A stretch of DNA of 59,257 nucleotides from Streptomyces anulatus (GTDB lineage: Bacteria; Actinomycetota; Actinomycetes; Streptomycetales; Streptomycetaceae): positions 818,556-877,812 of the forward strand of contig NZ_BMVK01000002.1 in the NCBI RefSeq assembly GCF_014650675.1, given 5' to 3'. This document shows positions 1 to 7,602 of the stretch, piece by piece. Position numbers and translations under genes: made by a program. The notes under the pieces are model-generated. The model was not told the DNA's origin. It ran no database searches and was given only the letters and a program-made list of their open reading frames with translations. Every line of letters begins with the position of its first letter. Within the stretch, counting starts at the first letter, position 1.

Positions 1-30
1 TGCCCCTCCCCGGCCCGCCCGGCTGCGTTC

Positions 31-76
31 CAGCCCGTCCGGCGTTTGAGGACCGGGGTCCGGGGCGGAGCCCCGG
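31..76. repeat. Streptomyces-type intergenic repeat with hairpin
   Basis: The stretch beginning cagcccgtccggcgtttgag, followed by a G/C-rich hairpin, looks like an intergenic element I recall as very common between Streptomyces genes. Seen directly: arms CCGGGGC (60-66) and GCCCCGG (70-76) around a GGA loop. It sits upstream of the mutase gene and may be the transcription terminator of a gene left of the window. The family assignment is from memory. Confidence 0.5.
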
Positions 77-185
77 TTCCGGGAAGGGGCGGGGAGGGGA
101 ACAGCCCGCGCAGCGCCCACCCACGCCCCGCCCCACCCGCACCCCACCCCCCGTACCCCCTCCGCACCCCCGAAAGGCGGACCCC

Positions 186-1826
186 GTGCAGCACGACCTC
201 ATCGCGCAGGCCAGGACCTGGCTGGCCGAGGACCCCGACCCCGAGACGCGTGCGGAGCTGGGCGCGATCGTCGACGCGGGCGACACCGCCGAGCTGGCCG
301 CCCGCTTCGCGGGCACGCTCCAGTTCGGCACCGCCGGCCTGCGCGGGGAGCTGGGGGCCGGGCCCATGCGGATGAACCGGTCCGTGGTGATCCGGGCGGC
401 GGCGGGCCTCGCCGCCTATCTGAAGGACCAGGGCGAGGAGGGCGGCCTCGTCGTCGTCGGCTACGACGCCCGCTACAAGTCGGAAGACTTCGCGCGCGAC
501 ACCGCGGCCGTGATGACGGGCGCCGGGCTGCGCGCCGCCGTGCTCCCCCGCCCGCTCCCCACCCCCGTACTGGCGTACGCCATAAGGCATCTGGGAGCCG
601 TCGCCGGGGTCGAGGTCACCGCCAGCCACAACCCGCCGCGCGACAACGGCTACAAGGTCTACCTCGGCGACGGCTCGCAGATCGTGCCCCCGGCCGACGG
701 CGAGATCGCCGCCGCCATCGCCGCGGTCGGCCCGCTGGCCGGCGTGGCTCGCCCCGAGGGCGGCTGGCAGACCCTCGGCGACGAGGTCCTGGCCGCCTAC
801 CTCGCCCGCACGGACGCCGTCCTGGCCGCCGGCAGCCCCCGTACGGCCCGCACCGTCTACACCGCGATGCACGGCGTCGGCACGTCCGTCCTGACCGCCG
901 CGTTCGAGCGGGCCGGGTTCCCCGCACCGGTCCTCGTCACCGAACAGGCCGAGCCGGACCCCGCGTTCCCCACCGTGGCCTTCCCCAACCCGGAGGAGCC
1001 CGGCGCGATGGATCTCGCCTTCGCCACCGCCCGCCGGGCCGCGCCGGACCTGATCATCGCCAACGACCCGGACGCGGACCGCTGCGCCGTCGCCGTGCCC
1101 GACACCGCCGCGGAGGGCGGCTGGCGGATGCTGCGCGGCGACGAGGTGGGCGCGCTGCTGGCCGCGCACCTCGTGGAGCGGGGCGTGAGCGGCGTGTTCG
1201 CCGAGTCGATCGTGTCGTCGTCGCTGCTCGGCCGGATCGCGGAGAAGGCGGGCCTCGGTTACGAGGAGACGCTGACCGGCTTCAAGTGGATCGCCCGGGT
1301 GGACGGCCTGCGGTACGGGTACGAGGAGGCGCTCGGCTACTGCGTCGACCCCGAGGGCGTCCGTGACAAGGACGGCATCACCGCCGCTCTCCTCGTCGCC
1401 GAGCTCGCCTCCGTACTCAAGGAGCAGGGCCGTACGCTCCTGGATCTGCTGGACGACCTGGCGCTCGCGCACGGCCTGCACGCCACCGACCAGCTCTCGG
1501 TGCGGGTGGAGGACCTCTCGGTCATCGCGGACGCCATGGCCCGGCTCCGGGAGCAGCCCCCGACCGCGCTGGCCGGTCTCGCCGTCACCTCGGCCGAGGA
1601 CCTGGCGCGGGGCACGGACCGGCTGCCGCCCACCGACGGGCTGCGCTACCACCTGGAGGGGGCCCGGGTGATCGTCCGCCCGAGCGGCACCGAGCCGAAG
1701 CTGAAGTGCTACTTGGAGGTCGTCGTCCCGGTGGCGGACGCGGCCGGGCTGCCCGCCGCGCGGGCCCGGGGGGCCGAACTGCTCGCCGGGATCAAGCGGG
1801 ACCTGGCGGCGGCAGCGGGAATCTGA
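186..1826 (+). CDS. Phosphomannomutase/phosphoglucomutase family protein
   Basis: A 546-residue alpha-D-phosphohexomutase that interconverts sugar 1- and 6-phosphates (or pentose 1- and 5-phosphates) in the cytoplasm. The phosphoserine loop TASHNPPRDNGY puts the active serine at about residue 147. The metal loop DPDADR is at 294-299, and the C-terminal phosphate-binding motif RPSGTEPK is intact. Length is normal for the two-domain bacterial family. The start is GTG; no upstream start has a clear ribosome site. It lies beside the deoxyribose-phosphate aldolase and nucleoside salvage genes. A role as phosphopentomutase, linking nucleoside phosphorylase products to DeoC, is therefore plausible but only inferred; hexose-phosphate mutase activity is the default. 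Confidence 0.9.
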   Translation: MQHDLIAQARTWLAEDPDPETRAELGAIVDAGDTAELAARFAGTLQFGTAGLRGELGAGPMRMNRSVVIRAAAGLAAYLKDQGEEGGLVVVGYDARYKSEDFARDTAAVMTGAGLRAAVLPRPLPTPVLAYAIRHLGAVAGVEVTASHNPPRDNGYKVYLGDGSQIVPPADGEIAAAIAAVGPLAGVARPEGGWQTLGDEVLAAYLARTDAVLAAGSPRTARTVYTAMHGVGTSVLTAAFERAGFPAPVLVTEQAEPDPAFPTVAFPNPEEPGAMDLAFATARRAAPDLIIANDPDADRCAVAVPDTAAEGGWRMLRGDEVGALLAAHLVERGVSGVFAESIVSSSLLGRIAEKAGLGYEETLTGFKWIARVDGLRYGYEEALGYCVDPEGVRDKDGITAALLVAELASVLKEQGRTLLDLLDDLALAHGLHATDQLSVRVEDLSVIADAMARLREQPPTALAGLAVTSAEDLARGTDRLPPTDGLRYHLEGARVIVRPSGTEPKLKCYLEVVVPVADAAGLPAARARGAELLAGIKRDLAAAAGI

Positions 1827-1854
1827 CCCGCCGCTCCGCCACGACCGCACGGCT

Positions 1855-1921
1855 TCGCACGAGCGCGCCGCCCGACACGACCGCGCCACCTCGCACGAGC
1901 GCGCTGCCCGACACGACCGCG
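1855..1921. repeat. Two near-identical 31-bp direct repeats, 36-bp period
   Basis: Positions 1855-1885 and 1891-1921 carry the same sequence (tcgcacgagcgcgc followed by gcccgacacgaccgcg), apart from one c/t difference. They lie between the mutase stop and its terminator. No coding or structural role is apparent. Confidence 0.75.
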
Positions 1922-1934
1922 TCGACCCACGCGA

Positions 1935-1968
1935 AAGGGCCGGTACCCCTCCCGGGGTGCCGGCCCTT
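1935..1968. terminator. Bidirectional terminator hairpin
   Basis: AAGGGCCGGTACCCC pairs with GGGGTGCCGGCCCTT (one G-T pair) across a short loop. It sits between the convergent mutase and PH-domain genes, so it can end both transcripts. Confidence 0.8.
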
Positions 1969-1989
1969 CGGCGTTCGATGGGGTCGGGC

Positions 1990-2628
1990 TCAGCCGATCG
2001 CCCCCACCACCACGAGCAGGACGGCCCCCACGACGGCCGGGGCGATCACCTCGTACGCCCAGCGCACGGAGCCCCGGTCCGCGCCCTCGGCGGTCGTGTC
2101 GCCGGCCCGCTCGGAGATGTCCCGCAGGTCGCGGACCGTCTGGTCGGCGGAGGCGGTGCGCTCGGCGGAGTCGCGGACGTCGGCGCTGACGGAGGTGCGG
2201 CCGTAGGGGTCGTCGTGCGCCGCGCGGGCCGCGCTGCGCGCCGCGCGCTTGCGGGCGCGCAGGGAGACCGGGATGGCCCACAGCTGGTACTTCGTGCCGT
2301 CCTGGGCGAGCAGCTCGGAGGAGTACGAGGCCCGCACGTCGGCGACCTCGGTCCAGGGGAGCTGGATCGTCCGGAACGGGTTGCGGATCCGGATGCGCTC
2401 GTCGTCCGCGAAGACGGCGGGCCGCAGGGTGAACGCCACGACCAGCGGCACCACGAGGAGCAACGCGGCCGCCGCCAGCCAGGGCACCCGTCCCTCGCCC
2501 CGGATCATGGCGTCCCCGGCCATCCAGGCGATCAGCAGGAGCAGCAGCGACCCGCAGACCAGTGCGGCGACGGAGCGGTAGGTCCGTGTCGCGGGGGGCG
2601 GCTCTGCGGGAGGTGTGGGGCTCGTCAT
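1990..2628 (-). CDS. PH domain-containing membrane protein
   Basis: A 212-residue protein. The N-terminus is proline rich (residues 1-15). Two hydrophobic segments at about 18-75 are followed by a bacterial PH-like domain. This domain includes the stretch RIRNPFRTIQLPWTEVADVRASY, typical of the actinobacterial PH/low-molecular-weight-antigen family. A second membrane span ends the protein (AVVGAVLLVVVG). The start is ATG at 2628; the open frame continues upstream but without homology. Function is unknown; the family is usually membrane associated. It converges on the mutase gene through a shared terminator. Confidence 0.8.
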   Translation of the reverse strand: MTSPTPPAEPPPATRTYRSVAALVCGSLLLLLIAWMAGDAMIRGEGRVPWLAAAALLLVVPLVVAFTLRPAVFADDERIRIRNPFRTIQLPWTEVADVRASYSSELLAQDGTKYQLWAIPVSLRARKRAARSAARAAHDDPYGRTSVSADVRDSAERTASADQTVRDLRDISERAGDTTAEGADRGSVRWAYEVIAPAVVGAVLLVVVGAIG

Positions 2629-2777
2629 GGGGCCGATTCTGCCTGACGGGCCCGGAGGGCGGCGGAGCGGCCGTCCGGGCCCGTCGGGCGGGTCGCCCCG
2701 CGCACGGGCCCGGGAAGCGGAACGCGTGGACGGCCGGGTGCGGGACGCACGGATGGCCCGGCCCCCTGTACAGGCCG

Positions 2778-2789
2778 CTACGCGCGTAG
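2778..2789. promoter_or_regulatory. Nucleoside-regulon operator 1 (deoC)
   Basis: Perfect 12-bp palindrome CTACGCGCGTAG ending 13 bases before the deoC start. A possible -10 element TAGATAT (2787-2793) overlaps its right edge, which would place the transcript start at or near the GTG. The same palindrome recurs before add, deoA, the ABC operon and the BMP lipoprotein gene. Confidence 0.75.
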
Positions 2790-2802
2790 ATATGCTCCTC
2801 TG

Positions 2803-3756
2803 GTGACCATGCCCACCACTGCTCCCGCATTTTCCGACGCGACGGCGTCCGACAGTGCGCTGCGCCGCTTCCTGTTCGGGCTGCCCGGCGTCGACGCCGT
2901 CGGCCTCGAAGCGCGCGCCGCCTCCCTCGGAACCCGTTCGATCAAGACGACGGCCAAGGCGTACGCCATCGATCTCGCCATCTCGATGATCGACCTGACG
3001 ACGCTGGAAGGCGCGGACACCCCGGGCAAGGTCCGGGCTCTCGCCGCCAAGGCCGTCAACCCCGACCCGACCGACCGCACGACGCCGCGCACCGCCGCGG
3101 TCTGCGTCTACCCCGACATGGCGGCCACCGCCGCCGCCGCGCTGGCCGGCTCCGGTGTGAAGGTGGCGTCCGTGGCGACCGCCTTCCCGGCGGGCCGTGC
3201 CGCGCTGGACGTCAAGCTCGCGGACGTCCGCGACGCCGTGGCGGCCGGGGCCGACGAGATCGACATGGTGATCGACCGGGGGGCGTTCCTCTCCGGCCGG
3301 TTCCTGAAGGTGTACGAGGAGATCCTCGCCGTGAAGGCGGAGTGCGGGGCCGCCCGCCTCAAGGTGATCTTCGAGACCGGCGAGCTGTCCACGTACGACA
3401 ACATCCGCCGGGCCTCCTGGATCGGGATGCTCGCGGGCGCGGACTTCATCAAGACCTCGACCGGCAAGGTGGCCACCAACGCCACCCCCGCCAACACCCT
3501 CCTCATGCTGGAGGCCGTCCGCGACTTCCGGGCGCAGACCGGCGTGCAGATCGGTGTGAAGCCGGCCGGCGGCATCCGCACCACCAAGGACGCGGTCAAG
3601 TTCCTGGTGCTGGTGAACGAGACCGCGGGCGAGGACTGGCTGGACCCGCACTGGTTCCGGTTCGGTGCGTCCAGCCTGCTCAACGACCTGCTGATGCAGC
3701 GCCAGAAGCTCAGCACCGGCCGTTACTCCGGCCCCGATTACGTGACGGTGGACTGA
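2803..3756 (+). CDS. deoC: Deoxyribose-phosphate aldolase
   Basis: Cleaves 2-deoxyribose 5-phosphate into glyceraldehyde 3-phosphate and acetaldehyde, the last step of deoxynucleoside breakdown. Seen: a TIM-barrel DeoC sequence of 317 residues with the Schiff-base lysine in DFIKTSTGK (K217) and the second active lysine in GVKPAGG (K253). The enzyme is longer than the E. coli form (259) because of an N-terminal extension common in actinobacteria. No Shine-Dalgarno precedes the GTG start; the -10-like element sits about 10 bases upstream, so the mRNA is probably leaderless. It is followed after 5 bases by an aldehyde dehydrogenase gene that could oxidise the acetaldehyde. Very likely controlled through the palindrome at 2778. 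Confidence 0.95.
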   Translation: MTMPTTAPAFSDATASDSALRRFLFGLPGVDAVGLEARAASLGTRSIKTTAKAYAIDLAISMIDLTTLEGADTPGKVRALAAKAVNPDPTDRTTPRTAAVCVYPDMAATAAAALAGSGVKVASVATAFPAGRAALDVKLADVRDAVAAGADEIDMVIDRGAFLSGRFLKVYEEILAVKAECGAARLKVIFETGELSTYDNIRRASWIGMLAGADFIKTSTGKVATNATPANTLLMLEAVRDFRAQTGVQIGVKPAGGIRTTKDAVKFLVLVNETAGEDWLDPHWFRFGASSLLNDLLMQRQKLSTGRYSGPDYVTVD

Positions 3757-3761
3757 TAGCC

Positions 3762-5198
3762 ATGGCATCCGCATTCGAGTACGCACCGGCGCCGGAGTCC
3801 CGTTCCGTCGTCGACATCGCCCCCTCCTACGGGCTGTTCATCGACGGCGAGTTCACCGAGGCCGCCGAGGGCAAGGTCTTCAAGACGGTCTCGCCGAGCA
3901 GCGAGGAAGTCCTCTCCGAGGTGGCCCGGGCGGGCGCGGCGGACGTGGACCGGGCCGTGAAGGCGGCCCGCAAGGCGTTCGAGAAGTGGTCGGCGCTGCC
4001 CGGCTCCGAGCGCGCCAAGTACCTGTTCCGGATCGCGCGGATCATCCAGGAGCGCAGCCGTGAGCTGGCCGTCCTGGAGACGCTCGACAACGGCAAGCCG
4101 ATCAAGGAGACCCGCGACGCGGACCTCCCGCTGGTCGCGGCGCACTTCTTCTACTACGCGGGCTGGGCCGACAAGCTCGACCACGCGGGGTACGGGGCGA
4201 ACCCCCGTCCGCTGGGCGTGGCCGGCCAGGTCATCCCGTGGAACTTCCCGCTGCTGATGCTCGCGTGGAAGATCGCCCCGGCGCTCGCCACGGGCAACAC
4301 GGTGGTGCTGAAGCCGGCCGAGACGACCCCGCTGAGCGCGCTGTTCTTCGCGGACATCTGCCGCCAGGCCGGGCTGCCCAAGGGCGTCGTGAACATCCTG
4401 ACCGGGTACGGCGACGCGGGCGAGGCGCTCGTCTCGCACCCCGACGTCGACAAGGTCGCCTTCACCGGTTCGACCGCCGTCGGCAAGGCCATCGCGCGCT
4501 CCGTCGCGGGCACGGACAAGAAGGTCACGCTGGAGCTGGGCGGCAAGGGCGCGAACATCGTGTTCGACGACGCGCCGATCGACCAGGCCGTCGAGGGCAT
4601 CGTTACCGGGATCTTCTTCAACCAGGGCCAGGTCTGCTGCGCGGGCTCCCGGCTGCTGGTCCAGGAGTCGGTCCAGGACGAGGTGCTGGACGCGCTGAAG
4701 CGCCGGCTCTCGACGCTGCGCCTGGGCGACCCGCTGGACAAGAACACCGACATCGGCGCGATCAACTCCTCCGAGCAGCTGGCCCGGATCACCTCCCTGG
4801 TGGAGACCGGCGAGGCGGAGGGCGCGGAGCGCTGGAGCGCCCCCTGCGAACTGCCGTCGTCCGGTTACTGGTTCGCCCCGACGCTCTTCACGAACGTCAC
4901 CCAGGCGCACACGGTGGCCCGCGACGAGATCTTCGGCCCGGTGCTCTCGGTGCTCTCGTTCCGTACCCCGGACGAGGCGGTCGCCAAGGCCAACAACAGT
5001 CAGTACGGCCTCTCGGCCGGCATCTGGACGGAGAAGGGCTCCCGCATCCTCGCGGTGGCGAACAAGCTCCGCGCGGGCGTCGTCTGGGCCAACACGTTCA
5101 ACAAGTTCGACCCGACGTCGCCGTTCGGCGGCTACAAGGAGTCGGGCTACGGCCGCGAGGGCGGCCGCCACGGCCTGGAGGCGTACCTCGATGTCTGA
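3762..5198 (+). CDS. Aldehyde dehydrogenase (ALDH16 catalytic-half type)
   Basis: NAD(P)-dependent aldehyde dehydrogenase of 478 residues. Seen: the catalytic motif FNQGQVCCAG with the nucleophile at C292, the oxyanion Asn motif PWNFP, the cofactor motif FTGSTAVGK and the glutamate motif LELGGKG. The N-terminus FEYAPAPES resembles what I remember of ALDH16 proteins (EYGPVPES in human ALDH16A1). The start is the ATG six bases after the deoC stop; upstream readthrough in this frame is a shadow of deoC. It overlaps the next gene by 8 bases. Likely substrate: acetaldehyde from DeoC (inference from the operon). Confidence 0.92.
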   Translation: MASAFEYAPAPESRSVVDIAPSYGLFIDGEFTEAAEGKVFKTVSPSSEEVLSEVARAGAADVDRAVKAARKAFEKWSALPGSERAKYLFRIARIIQERSRELAVLETLDNGKPIKETRDADLPLVAAHFFYYAGWADKLDHAGYGANPRPLGVAGQVIPWNFPLLMLAWKIAPALATGNTVVLKPAETTPLSALFFADICRQAGLPKGVVNILTGYGDAGEALVSHPDVDKVAFTGSTAVGKAIARSVAGTDKKVTLELGGKGANIVFDDAPIDQAVEGIVTGIFFNQGQVCCAGSRLLVQESVQDEVLDALKRRLSTLRLGDPLDKNTDIGAINSSEQLARITSLVETGEAEGAERWSAPCELPSSGYWFAPTLFTNVTQAHTVARDEIFGPVLSVLSFRTPDEAVAKANNSQYGLSAGIWTEKGSRILAVANKLRAGVVWANTFNKFDPTSPFGGYKESGYGREGGRHGLEAYLDV

Positions 5199-6087
5199 CC
5201 AGAACCGTCTTGGCGTCTTCAAGACCTACAAGCTGTACGTCGGGGGCAAGTTCCCCCGCTCCGAGAGCGGCCGGGTGTACGAGGTGACGGACTCCAAGGG
5301 CCAGTGGCTGGCGAACGCGCCGCAGTCCTCCCGCAAGGACGCGCGCGACGCGGTCGTGGCCGCGCGCAAGGCGTTCGGCGGCTGGTCGGGCGCGACCGCG
5401 TACAACCGCGGCCAGGTCCTCTACCGCGTCGCGGAGATGCTGGAGGGCCGCAAGGACCAGTTCGTCCGCGAGGTGGCCGCCTCCGAGGGGCTGTCGAAGT
5501 CCAAGGCGGCGGCCGTCGTCGACGCGGCGATCGACCGCTGGGTCTGGTACGCGGGCTGGACGGACAAGATCGGGCAGATCTCCGGCGGGGCGAACCCGGT
5601 CGCCGGCCCGTTCTTCAACCTCTCCACCCCCGAGCCGACGGGCGTCGTCGCGGTCCTCGCGCCGCGGAAGTCGTCGTTGCTCGGGCTGGTCTCGGTGATC
5701 GCCCCGGTCATCGCGACCGGCAACACGGCGGTCGTCGTCGCCTCGGCCGACGCCCCGCTGCCCGCGCTGTCACTGGGTGAGGTGCTGGCCACCTCCGACG
5801 TGCCCGGCGGCGTGGTCAACATCCTGTCCGGCGTCACGGCGGAGCTGGCGGCCCCGCTCGCCGCCCACCAGGACGTCAACGCGATCGACCTCACCGGCGC
5901 GGACCCCGCGCTGGCGAAGGAGCTGGAGATCGCGGCGGCGGACAACCTGAAGCGCGTACTGCGCCCGGGACCGGTGGACGCGGACTGGGCGGCCTCGCCC
6001 GGCACGCACCGCCTGACGGCCTTCCTGGAGACCAAGACGGTGTGGCACCCGACGGGCGCCCTGGGAGCCGCGGGCTCCTCGTACTGA
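5191..6087 (+). CDS. Catalytically degenerate ALDH-like protein (ALDH16 second-half type)
   Basis: A 298-residue protein with an aldehyde-dehydrogenase Rossmann region but no catalytic half. Seen: it opens like an ALDH (LYVGGKFPRSESGRVYEV). At the PWNFP position it has LAPRKSS, it keeps the ATGNTAV segment, and it has no GQxC cysteine motif. It ends with DNLKRVL and ETKTVWHPTG, which resembles the C-terminus of ALDH16A1 as I recall it. It overlaps the upstream ALDH by 8 bases, so the two are translationally coupled. Likely a structural or regulatory subunit rather than an enzyme. Often annotated simply as aldehyde dehydrogenase. Confidence 0.85.
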   Translation: MSDQNRLGVFKTYKLYVGGKFPRSESGRVYEVTDSKGQWLANAPQSSRKDARDAVVAARKAFGGWSGATAYNRGQVLYRVAEMLEGRKDQFVREVAASEGLSKSKAAAVVDAAIDRWVWYAGWTDKIGQISGGANPVAGPFFNLSTPEPTGVVAVLAPRKSSLLGLVSVIAPVIATGNTAVVVASADAPLPALSLGEVLATSDVPGGVVNILSGVTAELAAPLAAHQDVNAIDLTGADPALAKELEIAAADNLKRVLRPGPVDADWAASPGTHRLTAFLETKTVWHPTGALGAAGSSY

Positions 6088-6103
6088 CACCCACCCGGTG
6101 CCC

Positions 6104-6141
6104 GGACGGGGCCGCCCTCCCACCCCGGGGCGGCCCCGTCC
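6104..6141. terminator. Bidirectional terminator hairpin
   Basis: Perfect 13-bp stem: GGACGGGGCCGCC (6104-6116) with GGCGGCCCCGTCC (6129-6141). It lies between convergent genes. Confidence 0.85.
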
Positions 6142-6156
6142 GCCGTTCGTCGGCCG

Positions 6157-6576
6157 TCAGCCGGTGATGAGCCCGGTGACCGTCCCCACCACGGGCAGGT
6201 CGCCCAGCGAGCCGCCGCTGGTGATCGGATCCGTGAGGACGGCCGTGGTCAGCGGCTTGAAGTCCGCGATCTGGGTGCCGACCGCGTTGTCCAGCGGGTC
6301 CACCCCGGTGTTGGCCAGCGGGTCCAGCTGGAGGTCGGTGATCGGGGCGACGCTGCTGGCCAGCGAGGTCCCGAGCGCGCTGGTCACCGCCGGTCCGGCC
6401 GTCTCGGTGACCGCCTGGAGGGCCGAGGTCCCCTGCTCGGGGATCTCCGCGACCGGGGGCAGCTGGACGGCCCCCGCGGAGCCCGCACCGGCTCCCAGGG
6501 CGGCCCCCAGCGCGGTGATGGTCAGACCGGCGCGCAGCAGGACGCGACGTTCGGGCTTACGTGCATGAAGTGCCAT
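6157..6576 (-). CDS. Small secreted protein, function unknown
   Basis: A 139-residue protein with a signal peptide: a basic start (ALHARKPERR), a hydrophobic core, and probable cleavage after AGSAGA. The mature part is small-residue rich with repeated Leu/Pro/Val-Thr patterns. It has one TG-rich C-terminus and no cysteines or catalytic motif. The start is the ATG at 6576, because AGGTGG lies six bases upstream of it; a GTG three codons earlier is in frame but overlaps that site. A protein of the same style is encoded at 12485-12787, on the other side of the afsQ block. Divergent from the kinase gene. Confidence 0.75.
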   Translation of the reverse strand: MALHARKPERRVLLRAGLTITALGAALGAGAGSAGAVQLPPVAEIPEQGTSALQAVTETAGPAVTSALGTSLASSVAPITDLQLDPLANTGVDPLDNAVGTQIADFKPLTTAVLTDPITSGGSLGDLPVVGTVTGLITG

Positions 6577-6635
6577 GTTTTCCACCTGATCGAGCCTGGT
6601 CGGGTAATCGTCTGTGCGCGCAGAGTAGTTGAGGT

Positions 6636-7346
6636 GTGATGCTGGATACCAACAGGAGGCCCGAGGGGTCCCCTGCGCGGGTCAATGCCTCACACTTCTG
6701 TTCTGTGAGTTCCCAACCGATCCCGACCCGCGTCGTCCTGCTCGCGGGCCCCTCCGGCTCCGGCAAGTCCGTCCTGGCCGCCCGCACCGGTCTGCCGGTG
6801 CTGCGCCTGGACGATTTCTACAAGGAGCACGACGACCCGACGCTGCCCCGGGTGCCGGGCTCCACGGACATCGACTGGGACTCCGCCGGGTCCTGGGACG
6901 CGGACGCGGCGGTGGCCGCCATCGCCGAGCTGTGCCGGTGCGGCCGTACGGACGTTCCGGTGTACGACATCGCCACCAGCTCCCGTACGGACCACGAGGC
7001 CTTCCACATCGAGCCACCGCTGTTCGTGGCGGAAGGCATCTTCGCGGCGGACATCGTCGAACGCTGCCAGGACCTGGGGCTGCTGGCCGACGCGCTGTGC
7101 CTGCGCGGCCGCCCGTCCACCACGTTCCGGCGGCGGCTGGTGCGGGATCTGCGCGAGGGCCGCAAGTCGGTGCCGTTCCTGCTGCGGCGGGGCTGGCGGC
7201 TGATGCGGGCCGAACGCCGCATCGTGGCCCGCCAGACGGCCCTGGGGGCGTACCCCTGCGGCAAGGAGGAGGCGCTGGGCCGGTTCGCCGCCGCGGCAGC
7301 CGGTCGGTGCCGTCGGGCGAGCGTGGGGGCGCCGGTCCCGGAGTAG
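6636..7346 (+). CDS. Uridine kinase-like P-loop protein
   Basis: Cytoplasmic P-loop kinase of the uridine kinase/phosphoribulokinase type, 236 residues. Seen: Walker A GPSGSGKS (residues 38-45 from this start), the LDDFYKE motif of uridine kinases, DIDWDSP-like DIDWDSAGSWD, and VAEGIFAADIV corresponding to the EGI segment of Udk. Start choice is uncertain. GTG/ATG at 6636/6639 follows GAGG closely. The family usually begins near the GTG at 6705 (VSSQPIPTR), which has no ribosome site but could be leaderless. Pyrimidine nucleoside phosphorylation would fit the nucleoside genes nearby, but no operator palindrome precedes it. Confidence 0.8.
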   Translation: MMLDTNRRPEGSPARVNASHFCSVSSQPIPTRVVLLAGPSGSGKSVLAARTGLPVLRLDDFYKEHDDPTLPRVPGSTDIDWDSAGSWDADAAVAAIAELCRCGRTDVPVYDIATSSRTDHEAFHIEPPLFVAEGIFAADIVERCQDLGLLADALCLRGRPSTTFRRRLVRDLREGRKSVPFLLRRGWRLMRAERRIVARQTALGAYPCGKEEALGRFAAAAAGRCRRASVGAPVPE

Positions 7347-7454
7347 GGGGTTCAGGCATGCGGTAGCAGGTGCGCCGCCCCCACCCGTAGCGGTCGGACG
7401 CACGGAAGACGGGGCCGTACAGGCCCCCCCGGCCCGTACGACCCCGCTGTGTTT

Positions 7455-7597
7455 CCCCCGTGACCCGCGCCTCCCCCGAAGCGACGGGCCGATCCCCCGT
7501 GGTTCCCCCGAACCCCCTCGGTCCCCGTTTTTTTCCTGCTCCCCCGTATTTCCCCCGTAGCCCCTGCCTCCCCCGAAGCAGCGGCCGTTCTCCCCCG
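7455..7597. repeat. CCCCCG repeat tract downstream of sigQ
   Basis: Eight exact CCCCCG hexamers (starting at 7455, 7473, 7494, 7505, 7541, 7552, 7570, 7592) occur in 143 bases, mostly as yyCCCCCGwr. On the sigQ-sense strand they read CGGGGG and lie directly after the sigQ stop codon, so they would form a G5-tract 3' untranslated region. Confidence 0.8.
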
Positions 7598-7602
7598 TAG
7601 CC

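Noticed and set aside
1709..2830. Long minus-strand open frames across the PH-domain gene and deoC
   Set aside because: Arg/Pro/Gly-rich shadows caused by high GC; the true PH-domain product and DeoC explain the region.
7501..7560. CRISPR-like array in the CCCCCG tract
   Set aside because: Repeat unit is only about 10 bases, with irregular 1-30-base spacing and no cas genes.
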